From: Vigna angularis
Taxonomy: Eukaryota > Streptophyta > Magnoliopsida > Fabales > Fabaceae
Reading direction: 5' to 3'
DNA: 64,000 nucleotides
Assembly: GCF_016808095.1 (NCBI RefSeq)
Contig: NC_068970.1
Coordinates: forward strand, 11,700,501-11,764,500
Below are positions 12,797 through 24,498 of the stretch, piece after piece. Each line of letters begins with the position of its first letter. Within the stretch, counting starts at the first letter, position 1. Under the pieces are notes generated by a model. The model saw nothing but the letters and a program-made list of their open reading frames with translations, searched no databases and had not been told where the DNA came from. The translations under genes and the position numbers were made by a program.

Positions 12797-13885
12797 TATA
12801 AAAGCTTAAAAAATATAGAGATAAAACTAGATATATAAATGGAATGAAATGTGTCTAGAATAAAGGGAGAGTTTTGGTGTCAAATGAAGATGTTAAACGA
12901 GAGTTGAAAAAAAAAAAAACTTTTATGAGTTTTTTCGTGATGGATAATGTCTGGCTTTTAATATGAGATTAGGAGTGAAAAGAATGAAAAAAAAATTGAT
13001 TTACTATTGAACTCAAATATTATCGCTAATCGTACATTTGTTACGAATTAAATAATTTTTATCACTGAATTCAAATGATTATTCTTATATGTTTAATTAA
13101 GATTTGGGTGGACATTCTTGAGATATACGTGTTTATGTGTAACTAACACTCCAAGTGTCTAAATTAATCATTTGATATATTTGAATACAGTGGAAGAAAA
13201 AAATTAATAAAGATTTTACAAATTGGATATAAGTTAGGTGGTTAAAAACAAATGACCATTCTCCTCCCAAATACTTAAAAGTACTTAATAGGATTTGTAT
13301 GTACTAATAAATGTCCATTTATATATTTTATGGAAGTCAATAATGAAATTCAAATGGTTAATCAAAGAAAAATTGAAGTCAATGACATAATCCATATAGA
13401 TAATATAAACTAATTAGGTAAAATTCTGTAATCCTATTATAAGTTTCAAGAAGTCTTTTACTTTTCTTCTTTTTTATGCCTCTTTTTGCTTAATTCGGCA
13501 TATATGCTAATTTTTACAAATTTCTAAAGTTATTTCTCATTTTGAGGTTTTTGCATGGAGCATAGATCAACAAAACTTTAATTTAGCCAAATTTTATGAC
13601 TGTGAAGATATAAGATAAAGATATACAACTACTGTATTATATAGTGTAAACAATTGGCACCATTAATTACTTAGAAATCAACTGAGACATCTCTTACTGT
13701 TTTACACAATCCATAAATAGCAAATGTTTTAAATAAAATAGGGAAAATTTTCCCTTTCATGTTATGTTGTAAATGGGATTTAGGTGAAAAATAATTCATT
13801 TGCTGAATGAAGGCAATTCAATTACTTGATGTTGAAAGATAAGATACAAAATGATAGCAGAAACACGAAGCGACGGGCTCAAGTT

Positions 13886-15265
13886 TCAGTTCACTCTTCC
13901 CCTCTCATTTATGCAAAGCATCCATGAATTTAGAGCTGCATTAATGGCAATAGTTAGATAGCTAATATTGAAATTTATCCCATAACATATGATCATTTAT
14001 AAATCAATCATAATATAAATGAGGTTATTGCTTCCTGTACACTACATTTATTGACTGCATTCTTATAATAATCCAGAAATCACTTTTATAGAGGATAAAA
14101 TATGATTTTGAAAATTTGGGGTTGCGAGAAGAAATTGAAGAGGTGCATAAAGTAAAATCCTATGAAAGAATGTAATCTTGAAGCAATTTCCTTTACCTTG
14201 TGTTGAGATTTTCCAATCGTTGGTATCGAGGCCTGCAGCCCAAAAGAAATATCCACCAAGATAAAGAGATTGAGCAAACTCAACCTTAGCCGCCACCGTT
14301 ACCGGGTCATCGTACCCGACCCAGTTACTACCACTGTAAGAATAAACCGACGCCGTTTCCTCGTCATACACCACATTTGCACCCGTTTCGTTATTAAACT
14401 CCAACACCTGAAACAGCGCCATCGCACCATCCATCCCGATACCCGCCCCTACAGCCGGAGCTCCGATTCCATGAACACTCGGGTCAAGTAACTGCCATGT
14501 CCTCCCATAAAGCGGCAAACCCATAACCACCTTCTTCGGAATAACCCCACCCCGGATCCAGGACCGTAACCCGTAGGCCACACTAGCATTACTTTTCGGG
14601 TCAAAGAGCCCAGCAGGAGGCCCAGTGCGGTTACTCCAAGGCCCATTAAGATCGTAACTCATGACATTGATCCAATCTAAATTCTCGTTAATGGAACGCA
14701 CGGGGTATAGCAAAGACGTCGTTGTGGAAAGAAAGTAATCGACGGAGAAGTACACGGCGGCGGTGAGGAGGAGCGGTTTCTGGGAAGTGGCGGAGGCCTC
14801 GGAGACGATGGCGGCGCGCAATTCTTTGAAGAGCTGGCCGAGGTCCTTCATTTCGTTCGCGCTGCGAGGGAACTCCCAATCAATGTCAACGCCGTGGAAG
14901 CCGAAGGCCCGCGCGACAGCGATGGTGGAGTTGATGAAGGAGGCGCGCACGGCGGCGTTGGAGGCGATGGCGGCAAAGAGGTCGGCTTTGAAGTTGGCGC
15001 CGCCGATGGAAACGAGAGTGGTGACGGAGGGACGGAGGGTGGCGGTGAACGTGGCGAGGGTAGCGGCGGTGGAGTCTGGAATGTCGAGTTGGTAGGTAGC
15101 GTTGTTGGGTGCAAGGAAAGCATAGTAAACGTGAGTGAAGAGTGATGTGTTTATGGCTGAAGGAGGGAAAAGCGGTTGTTGAAGCCAGTATATAGCTTTG
15201 ATGTCGGAAGTGGAACTCTTAACGGTTATGACAAAGAACATTGGTAAAAACAGAAAACGTAGCAT
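13886..15265 (-). CDS. class V chitinase (GH18), copy A
   Basis: A secreted GH18 enzyme expected to cleave beta-1,4-linked GlcNAc polymers by substrate-assisted catalysis. Exon 1 is 14197-15265 and a 50-bp exon 2 is 13886-13935, joined by a 261-bp GT-AG intron, giving 372 residues. Residues 1 to about 19 are a hydrophobic signal peptide. SxGG is at 86-89 (SIGG). The catalytic motif DIDWE has D127, D129 and E131. MSYDLNGPW is at 202-210 and a conserved Trp (FFWAAG) lies near the C-terminus. The short last exon encodes STQ-ALNSWM, matching the family's C-terminal Ala-x-x-Trp segment; without it the frame reads through the intron to 14063 with an unrelated tail. The first half is unusually GC-rich compared with its paralogues. 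Substrate could be fungal chitin or lipochitooligosaccharides; the sequence does not decide. Confidence 0.93.
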
Positions 15266-15357
15266 GTTGGTGCATGCCGTGAAGAAACTTTGGTTATTGA
15301 AATTTTTGAAGAATAGAAAGTATGCAATTTGATTATTGTTTCTTTAGGTTTAATGCA

Positions 15358-15365
15358 TATTTATA
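15358..15365 (-). promoter_or_regulatory. TATA box of chitinase copy A
   Basis: TATAAATA on the minus strand lies 93 bp upstream of the ATG, in the context TATAAATATG. The same octamer and context occur upstream of chitinase copy C, suggesting a shared ancestral promoter. Confidence 0.6.
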
Positions 15366-16499
15366 ATTGGAATTCGGTAATGGAAAAGTTTGAGAAAATG
15401 TGAGGATCTTGGAGAAAAGATTGTGAGCACATGGCCGTCCATGGTTGGAAAGAATGTTAATGGATTCTCTTGCCGTCGAAACAAGTACAACAACGTGTTT
15501 CTGCACTCCATGCTTCAATGTCAACTTCAGCAATGGCATAAACCTTTGTCAACACTTACTCCAATTAATTTATGCCAAAAAGTTCTAATAGAGAATGTAA
15601 CAACGTTCATTCACGTAAAAATAAAAATTGTTTCAGTTGCCCAGCGTCCTTTGTAATGTCGGAGAAGGTGAATATAAATATTTTATATTTGTTATATTTG
15701 ACTTTATAAAATTAATCATACAATACATAATATGGTACATACATGTAACCTAGAATATAAAATGAAAAAAAAAAACTGAAATATTTCTCCTTAGCTGGCT
15801 TACATGTGAATTCTGGTAAACCAATTGGGTAGAGAGCAAACATAAACTTTAAAAAATTGACGATTGAGTCCAACGTATGAAGGCAGACATTCGTGACGAC
15901 ACAATGTGATATATATATATATAAACGTTCATCATCATTATAAATAGTTTGAATTCACAATCAAAACTGCATTTAAAATCTTCTATAAATATAAGTTAGG
16001 AAAATATAACAATATTAAGCCATTATTACCTGATTTAGAAATAGATATAATCAATTCATATGAAATCTAAAAACGAATCAAATTCATTTTAAGACATTTT
16101 ACTTTATTTTTATTATTATTATTATTATTGAAAAAAAAAACTTTCTAAGTTAAATTCATAAAAGGAGAAACACAAAATATGAAAAATGAAATAAACGAGT
16201 TTTATGTATAAAGGAGAATAGAAACTTAAATATTAAGTTTTTTACTTTCCAACTTCTAAAAAAATTATACGATTGCACTGATTAACATTAGAAAAATGAT
16301 TTATGGACACTGAAACGTACATATAGAAAGAGAATAAAAATGATTAGTTTATAAAAAGAGAGATAGAAAGAAAAAAACAAGTATACAAAAATTAAGGTGT
16401 ATTTGTATCATTACTCTTAAAATTATACCTATGTTGGAATATAATGTTAGAGTGAAATAAAAATGACTTGTTTGGTAAGTACTAGAATGTCCTGCTTCA
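15366..16499. other. intergenic: chitinase A promoter and GH18-kinase 3' flank
   Basis: AT-rich sequence with a short (TA)n run near 15909. No exon was supported. The 88-residue plus-strand ORF at 15390-15656 lies in promoter sequence, without family resemblance. Confidence 0.55.
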
Positions 16500-19400
16500 T
16501 CATCTTGGTGCCAGTTGAGAAATTGTAACATCATTGATTGAATAAAAATTGACTCCGGTATGAGATGTTTCTTTCTCATCTTCACGTTTCTGAACTGAAA
16601 AGGCAGGAACTTTGGGAGTACCAATAACTGCACTTTCATTCTTCAGCAGTGAATCAACTTCCAACATGGAAGGTCTATCCACAGAGTTTTCCTGAACACA
16701 CAGTAGAGCTACCTGCATGCATCTCATGATTTTACAAGGAGATGCTCTATCATCCAATGAAGGCTCAACAAACTCCACACCTCTTCCTTCCCTCCACAGT
16801 TCATATGCCTGAATTAATACTTATTTCAACCTCAACCAAACCAAGAAGAAATCATAAATAGAATAGTCATAGGAGAAAAAAATGAGATAACTTACATATT
16901 CCAAAAGGGTCATATCTTCATCCATGCCATAATAACATGAAGTCCTCTTTCCACTTATGATTTGCAAGAGAAGAACTCCAAAACTGTAAACATCGTACTT
17001 CGTTGAGTATATGCCTTTTCTCACGTACTCAGGAGGTACATACCCACTGAAAAGACAACAGGAAGTGATTAGAGAGAGAAAAGAAATAACCATATATAAC
17101 TCATGACTGTTGAAAATTCACTTACTATGTTCCAACTATCCTTTCTGTGTTTGCTTCAAGGTCATATTTTCTGAAAATTCTAGCCATGCCAAAATCGGAT
17201 ATCTTTGGATTCATATTGTCATCTAGTAAAACATTACTGGCTTTAAGATCTCGGTGGATTATAGTAAAATTTGAGTACTCTTGGAGATAAAGAAGGCCTT
17301 GAGTAACGCCTTCAATGATATTGACACGCTTGTTCCAGTCTAAAAGAATTGATTTCGTTGGATCTGCATCAAGTTCAACCCTGGATTATTAGTCACAGGA
17401 CATTCTGGAATGATTGCTAATTTGAAGTTTAAGTGAGCTTAGCAGTAGTAGGTTAAGAAGCTTAGAAGAAATGTAACAACTTCAATGAGAGACAAGTGAT
17501 GTAGCAACTGACCAAAGAGGAAATTATCTAAGCTTTTGTTTTGCAGGTATTCATAGATCAGAATTTTCTCGTCCCTTTTTGTGCAGTATCCCAGAAGTCT
17601 AACTAAATTCACATGCTGTAGTCTTGCTGTAAGTGTGATTTCATTCTTGAACTCTTCAGGGCCTTGATTTGAGGTTTCTGAGAGTCTTTTCACTGCTCTT
17701 TCCTGACCCTTCCGTAATTTTCCCTGACAGAATCTAGTCTTAATTACCAATTTTATATGGACGAAAAACACTGTTATCTATCCCTAAATTTATTGTATCA
17801 AATGTTAAAAAACTGTTGTCATTACAGCTAAAAGGAGTGTTGCCTAACCAGAGACTGAAATATATGAATAATTTAATACCTACAAAAGCTTGTAAGCAAT
17901 ACATTATCACTATCTTACCACAGAAATAATGGCGCTAGCTTTCAGTTCAGATATTCTAATTGCACGAAGCATGTTTCATTAACAGATGAGTTTCCAAATC
18001 TTACCTTGTACACTGTGCCAAATCCACCCTCTCCAAGCCTATTATCTTTTGAGAAGTTATTTGTTGCCGCTTTAATAGTGAGATAGCTGAATACTGTCAA
18101 ATCAGAGCCGTTTGCATCCATATCCTTTTCTGCTTCTGGTAAATATCTCAGTTTATACAATAGTTTGGTAACAGTGGCTACGGCCCCTGCAAAAAAAGTG
18201 GGACATAAATTAAAGCAAAGATGTATATTCTTTATAGATAACTCAATTTTTTCATCTTTTTTACATCCTTACCTGGGTTGTAGTAGCAAAATACTATTCC
18301 CAACAGAAGGGCCAAAGTCAGAGTAGCAAGCAGAACAATTATCAGCAACCTCATCTTGTGATGATCTTCAAATTCTTCATCTACAGCTTGAGCTGAAGGA
18401 TTATTTTGTAAAGTGACGCATATGATATATGTTATTTCAAAAACTAAGACGAATATTTGATGCATAACAATATATACTTACATAAATATAGTCCACATCA
18501 ACCAATTGTTCTGTAACTCACCTGCCCCTATTGAAAGTTCCCAATTTTCGTCATTGCCTACTTGGAACACGTTGTAACCAAGTAGCCCATTTTCCCTTGC
18601 ATAAGAAACTTTGGCCCTGATGACTTCCACATCATCAAAATTAACCCAAGTGGTGGACGCAACGGTGAACTGGTTCACCACAAAACTTGCATTGTAACGT
18701 GAAACAACTCCATTTCCAAAGCTTTTGATGTAACTCTTTATGAACTTGTAACCCATGGAACCATCCATTGTAATGGCAGGTCCTGAAGCTGGTGTTCCCA
18801 CGCCACTGTTTGCAGCAGGAGTCACAAGTTTCCACGCATATCCATGATAAGGCAACCCAATCAACAGCTTCTTAGACGAAAACCCCCTCCTCCTCCACTC
18901 TCTGATTCCAGAATCAGTATTATCCCAATCAGATGAACCATACAAAGCCGCATGAAAAGCCGTGGAATTGGCCACCTTAGGGAGATAGTAATCATAAGCC
19001 ACAAAATGCACCCAATCCAAATTCTCCTGCATTGAATCGAAGGGGTAACTCAAGGAGTCCGAAGCCTTAAGGTAGTAACCTGCCATCACTAACAACAACT
19101 CTGGCTTGGTAGAGTTTCTTGCCTCGGAAGTTATTGCAGCACGCCACTCCTTCAAAAGGGTTCCAAAATTGGCAACCTCGGAACTTGGCCCCGCCCCAGT
19201 AAGGTCTATGCCATGAAAGCCATAGAACCTCGCTGTTCTGATGGAAGAATCAATGAAAAGTTTCCTGTAAGAAGATCTATTTAGCATTGAGGTGAAGACC
19301 AAAGAGTCCTCCCTGCCAGCCCAGATGGATAAAAGCGTTGAAACAGATGGGTTTTGGAGCTTCACCGTGTTGGTGAAGGTGGAGAACTTGTGCTCCTCGG

Positions 19401-19617
19401 AAGAGTTGATGAAGATGTTGTAGGTGGTGGGGTTTATGAAGGCAAAAGCACATAAAAGGTGAGTGAAAAGCGTGGCTTTGATGTCTGAAGCAGAAATTTC
19501 ATTGCCGGAATAGTAATACCCGGCTTTCACCCATGAAGGGTTATCTGCAAAGGACTGAGATTTGAAAGAGAATAAGGTGAGAAAGAAAGTGCAGAAAACG
19601 ATGAGATTAGAAGGCAT
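16500..19617 (-). CDS. CHRK1: GH18-ectodomain receptor-like Ser/Thr kinase (CHRK1-like)
   Basis: A membrane receptor kinase with an extracellular chitinase-like domain, as in tobacco CHRK1. Seven exons (18522-19617, 18273-18392, 18005-18186, 17513-17723, 17126-17363, 16896-17046, 16500-16808) join in frame to 768 residues. Order: signal peptide (1 to about 24), GH18-like domain (to about 365), transmembrane helix (about 381-402), kinase (from about 445). The GH18 catalytic motif is lost: D138-L-T140-G-A142 replaces DxDxE, so the acid Glu is Ala and SxGG has become SIWA (97-100). Kinase residues are intact: GEGGFG 457-462, Lys478, HRDLK with Asp575, DFG with Asp593; the APE motif is PPE. It is probably a chitooligosaccharide-related sensor without hydrolase activity. 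The start at 19617 gives a clean signal peptide; an in-frame ATG at 19677 would add 20 residues. It lies between two intact chitinases on the same strand. Confidence 0.93.
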
Positions 19618-20938
19618 CTTGATAATGATGAGAATTGAAGAGTGTTGAAGAAAATATTGATTTGTTAGTGTTGCCATGTGTTGAGACTTGCATCGCTCTC
19701 TTTTCTTATTTTTTTGTTAATGTTGATCTCACCATCATCATCACCGTCATCTCACCATTTCCAACAACAGTACTGTTACTAACTAACTTTTTCACATGGG
19801 AGAAAACTACAGGACTCCATTGTTGCGTGAAAAGAACAAAAAACGATGGTTCTAGAGTGCACTATAATCAGTTACATACTTAGTTCCTAACCCTTTATAT
19901 TCAAGGAAGACTATAAAACAATTTCATCTTCTCTTCTTTCTTTTCTCTGCTTCCACCACTGTTCACAAAATTCTCCAGTGAATCCATCTCCATGATATCA
20001 ATTTGGGTATCTCATCACTGCTACCCTGTGTTTGCTAGTTTCTTCAATTAGTTAATGTTTTGAAAGCTCTTCTATTTAACATTAGAAAAAAAAAGAAACA
20101 ATAACATATGTATCAGTAATAAAAAAGAAAATTCTTTGACGATAACCAAGAAAATTTATAAATATATTTTTATTTTTATTTTATCTAACTTTTTACTATA
20201 TAACAATAAGATGATTAGATATATTATTTATAATATATTATATTAAAATTATGTTGTAACAAAAATAATAGTTTTATGGAATTTAGAAATATAAATAATT
20301 ATAGATTTATTGAGTATAGAATACGAGGAGTTATTTTTTTAGAATTAGGTGGAAGCATTTTCACGTTACTTGTTATTTTTTTTTCCTCCACTATGTTTTA
20401 GTTCTTTTAATATTAATATCTTTTATTGTAAACATTATATTATAATTTTAAAACATAATCATAAATAAAATTAATTTTTATATCATAACTTTAAAAAATA
20501 ATTACGAACAAATAGAAATAATTTGTATGAACTAAATGAAGATCGTATTATATATTGTTATAGATAATATATATCTTAAATATCTTACTTTTTTAAAAGA
20601 GATTTTGAACGTACGAAACAAACAAAACTATATTTAGTAGAAAGCTATTCAACTTATTGAAAGGTCTAAAATGTTTTTATATACTACTTTTCAGAAAAAA
20701 ATAAAAAGAGTATTATATTATATCACGGTCTAACAGGTTTAGAAAATTTGAGTGGTACAAGTAATTAGTTGTTAAAGGAAAAATTGGCTATGTTCATAAA
20801 TGCGTAAATTGTTGTCTTTCTTATAACTTTTAAGAGACTCTCTTCATCTCATCTGGTGCAATGGTGAAATTTTTTCAAGTCTTCTCCTATTATTGAGAGG
20901 GTACAATTAATAATTTTGGGGATGTAGATGTACGGAGG

Positions 20939-21330
20939 TTCAACGTACACATATACATATAGATCTTCATACTGATAAGATATTGTCAGCTTTAGGTACA
21001 ACTCCAAAAGGGATGCTCTCTCCACCTTTCATGATTCATCTGGCTATCTGCCACTAGTCACTTGTCAGGGCTTCACCTGAACATGGATGGACGTACTCGA
21101 CTGAGCCCAGTCACCAAACCTGAACCATGAGCTAATACCATTTGTAAGGAATAGTTCGACACACACACATAGATCTCCACATGGTAAGATATTGTCCGCT
21201 TTGGGCTGAATCCTCTCGGATTTGTTTTTGGTATCACTTGAAAAGACCTCTTACCAATGGAAGTATCTTATATGTATATAAACACATGCCCATATGTTAT
21301 TTTATCTAATATGAAACTTTGTTTGTACCC
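20939..21330. repeat. dispersed-repeat-like block with an internal direct repeat
   Basis: Two related segments, 20939-21000 and 21153-21210, share a pattern of ACACAT...AGATCT.CA....TAAGATATTGTC.GCTTT.GG. The block has higher GC content than its surroundings and resembles a dispersed repeat I associate with legume intergenic DNA. There are no coding features. A search against a repeat library is needed to classify it. Confidence 0.5.
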
Positions 21331-21581
21331 AACCGTAGCAAGCATTAGTCTTCTTTATATATTAAGCTACTCACCCTTGCTGACAAATATTTTGTTTGGG
21401 TTCACTCGTCATTTGATTTTCTTAGTATTGTTTAATTGAAGATTATAATAACTAGTTTAGTATAGTAAAAAAAGTTATAATTTATAAATAAAAAATAATC
21501 TGCTTACTTTTTTTTGAACTCATATAAAAAAAATAAATTAATCAATATCAATAAAACTTTAATATAAGAATTTCTTACATT

Positions 21582-21629
21582 TTGGAATTTCACTCACATA
21601 TTTATTTGGAATTTCACTCACATATTTAT
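21582..21629. repeat. 24-bp tandem duplication
   Basis: A 24-bp unit beginning TTGGAATTTCACTCACATAT occurs twice head to tail (21582 and 21606) with no mismatch that I can see. Confidence 0.9.
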
Positions 21630-23150
21630 TTAAAACAAGATGAATTATTAACTCTGGTACTATTAATAATTTTTCGAAAGGAAATCATCAAACCAAACCC
21701 AAGATTATAGTTCTTTTTTTCTTATTATATTCAAAACAAAGTATATTAATACTTATATATACTAACCTAACAATTTACTCATTTTCAAATAATTATTTTA
21801 TTGTTCGTAATGACTTCCAGTATCTTATAAATATTATAGAACAAGTATTATATGTATTATATGTAAATATGTAACTCGACTCTCTGTCTTAAAACTAAGA
21901 ACTTAATTTGGGGATATAATTATATTTTTTTTTCTTTTTATAAATAATCAAGTAATGTTTTGAAAGATTAACTGTCAACGAAAATGATATGTAATATGCC
22001 CGGCCTGATGCAACATTGTAATAACACAGATTATGTAATAAAGGAGTCCATATTCTTTACCAGATTTTTAAATGTCTTTTTTTGTTGAACATTAACAATA
22101 CATTGATATTGGTATTATAAAAATCTTTTTAACATATTTTAAAACATCAAAATTAATATCAATCAATTTATTTTAAATACACAATAAATCAAATCAGCAA
22201 CACAGATTAAAGGGAATAGTGCCCTAGTAATTCATAATACGTCATGGTGTATTTTGAGCTGTTTTGATTATCTACCATTTGTTCTTATAATAGCTAAATA
22301 CATCATAACTAAACATTGTAATTTATATATAAATAGATATAAAAAAATGTAGTATTCTTTTCATTTTATCGCTTTATTCCTATAATATTATATTATTATA
22401 CTTTTATATCTCTCTGTCTATATAAATTATTTTCCATTTGTGATAATTTTTTTCCATAGTTATTTATAATTTTCTATAATCTATACCATCACTTGTTATA
22501 TGTACCACTTTTTCTACTTTTTTGTTTATTTTTGTTTTTATAGGATAAATAATTTATTAATTAATTACTTACGTTCAGAATAAAGTTATAATTTAGGTGA
22601 ATAAAATAGATTGGAAGAAAATCAAACTTCTGTAAATCTAAACAAACCTTTTTGTTAATATATATCTTTGTAAAAGTAGTCTGTTTTTTCTTTTTAAAAA
22701 TAGATTAAACAATAGATACAATTTGTATACCATAAAAATAATAGCCATGAGGACATTACACCAATACTTTATAAATATTTATTCAACATCTTAAACGCTT
22801 CTATAATTATTATCAGTGATTTTTCAAAAGTATATTAGACAAAACTTCTAATTGTTAAGAAAAATATTTAGATTAAAACAAACAAAAAAAAAATGCACCA
22901 TAAGTGTTTGTTTAATGGTATGATGGACTTGGCAAACAGATTAAAAGAGATAAATATTATTAGCAACCTTTGAATATGACATTATTATATTGAAGATATT
23001 ACAAACATCACATAAAAATTATATAATAACCACCGAAGAACACAAATACATATATTTATTTATCTTTGTAATAAGAGGACATGGCACCTGAGATTTATTC
23101 ATGAAGTCAAAGCATGACTTTTTACATTTGAACTCTTGGTATAATAGTAC

Positions 23151-24439
23151 CTACATCTTCCACGTATTGTAAGCTGCAATGCAATACAACAAAACCTACC
23201 CATTAGAGCAGAGAAAACATTGGATTCAAAACAATATGCTTGCAGAAATCATGATACTGATATAATAATAGAAATGTGTTGAAAACAAAATAAGACCATT
23301 ATTACTAAATATTAACAGATCTAACAAGCAAATTTTTGACAGTCACCTGTTCGAGAAAGATTCCAATTGTTGTCAGCACCGACCTGCCAAACAAAATGGC
23401 CAAACAAACCCTTACTCTTGCAATAATTAACCTTAGCAGTTACACTCTGAACATCATCGTAGCCAATCCATGTTGTCCCAGAAGAGCAATAATCTGTGAC
23501 CACGGTTGAGTTGTACACACACCGAGCTCCATTCTGGCTCACAAATGCCCTAATCTGGTTGTACCCCATGGACCCATCTCCACCAAAGGCAGAACCATTA
23601 GCCGGAGCATACAATCTATTGTTACTAGCATTTCTCAAACGCCATGCATAGCCATAATAGGGTATACCCATTGATATTTTTCGTGGAGAAACACCGGCTG
23701 CAATCCAAGAACTGATTCCTTGATCTCCGCCGACTTGGTAGGCTCCAGAATTTGGCTGAAAATACAACGCAGCCGGTGGTGCCGTTCTATTGGGGAACCA
23801 ATTTGGACCGTGGAAATCATAAGTCATTACATTTATAAAGTCAAAACTATCATTGATTGCTTTAGCAGGCAAATCCAATGAGTAGTAGTTTGAAGAGCGA
23901 AATAAGGCAGCACTAAGGAGCAAAGCTGACTTCCCTGAGTCTCTAGCTTCGCTAAGCAGATATGTTCTGAATTCTCTGGCGAGTTGGCCAAAGTTTTGCA
24001 TGTCTGACGGAGTTGATGGAGACTCCCAATCCACGTCAATGCCGTGTAAGTTGTTTGATCGGGCTAGCTGTATTGCCGAGTCGATGAACGATTTTCGCGA
24101 ACTGGGTTGACTTGCCATTGCTGAAAAGGTTGATGAATTGGAAGCTCCACCTCCTATGGATAATAGGGTTTTAACAGAAGGGTTCTTTTGCTGAACGGTT
24201 TGGGTGAAGGTTGAGAGCTGAACAGAGTTTGAAGAGGAAATTGTGACATTGTAAGTGATAGAGTTAATGTCGGCAAAGGCATAAAAGAGATGGGTGAACA
24301 ATGTGGAGTTGATGTTTGATGCAGGAAAACCACTACCAGCGAACCAATACCCTCCTATGTTTTGTGCAGTGGATGCATGGAGATGCAGCATAAAGAGGAA
24401 AAAGGGAATCAGAAATTGAAACTTTTTAGAGAAAACCAT
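23151..24439 (-). CDS. class V chitinase (GH18), copy C
   Basis: A second secreted GH18 chitinase, paralogous to copy A. Exon 1 is 23347-24439 and a 23-bp exon 2 is 23151-23173, joined by a 173-bp GT-AG intron, giving 371 residues. A hydrophobic signal peptide covers residues 1 to about 25. SIGG lies near 94-97. The catalytic motif GIDVDWE has D135, D137 and E139 intact, and MTYDFHGPNW follows. The tiny last exon encodes LSRT-AYNTWKM, equivalent to the ALNSWM tail of copy A, which supports the splice. Reading through instead gives a stop at 23321 after a tail ending KFAC. The gene is less GC-rich than copy A. It should be catalytically competent; the substrate is unknown. Confidence 0.92.
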
Positions 24440-24490
24440 TCTTGTAAGATTATATTTTTCTTCTCTGCTTGTGATTGTTCTTGTTAGCCA

Positions 24491-24498
24491 TATTTATA
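24491..24498 (-). promoter_or_regulatory. TATA box of chitinase copy C
   Basis: TATAAATA on the minus strand lies 52 bp upstream of the ATG, followed by TGG. It matches the TATA context of chitinase copy A. Confidence 0.55.

Larger units (their letters stand above)
11170..13885. other. gene-free region between the DCN1-like and chitinase genes
   Basis: It starts with the 3' flank of the DCN1-like gene and ends with that of the first chitinase, so transcription converges here. It holds a long inverted repeat (11664-11965) and a long (TA)n tract. No coding exon was recognised. Confidence 0.6.
19618..23150. other. gene-free AT-rich region between GH18-kinase and chitinase C
   Basis: It contains the GH18-kinase promoter on its left side, a dispersed-repeat-like block (20939-21330) and a small tandem duplication (21582-21629). 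The rest is AT-rich with short meaningless ORFs. Confidence 0.55.

Noticed and set aside
14063..14196. The unspliced C-terminal tail of the 400-residue chitinase A reading frame
   Set aside because: It lies in the intron of the preferred model; the spliced tail fits the GH18 family and the unspliced one does not.
14763..15145. Open frames of 83-110 codons on the plus strand and another minus-strand frame inside chitinase A
   Set aside because: They are shadows of the GC-rich coding sequence of the GH18 gene, with biased compositions and no family resemblance.
18478..18521. C-terminal extension of the GH18 frame of the kinase gene to a stop at 18478
   Set aside because: A consensus GTGAGT donor at 18521 leads in frame to a transmembrane exon and a complete kinase, so the read-through is intronic.
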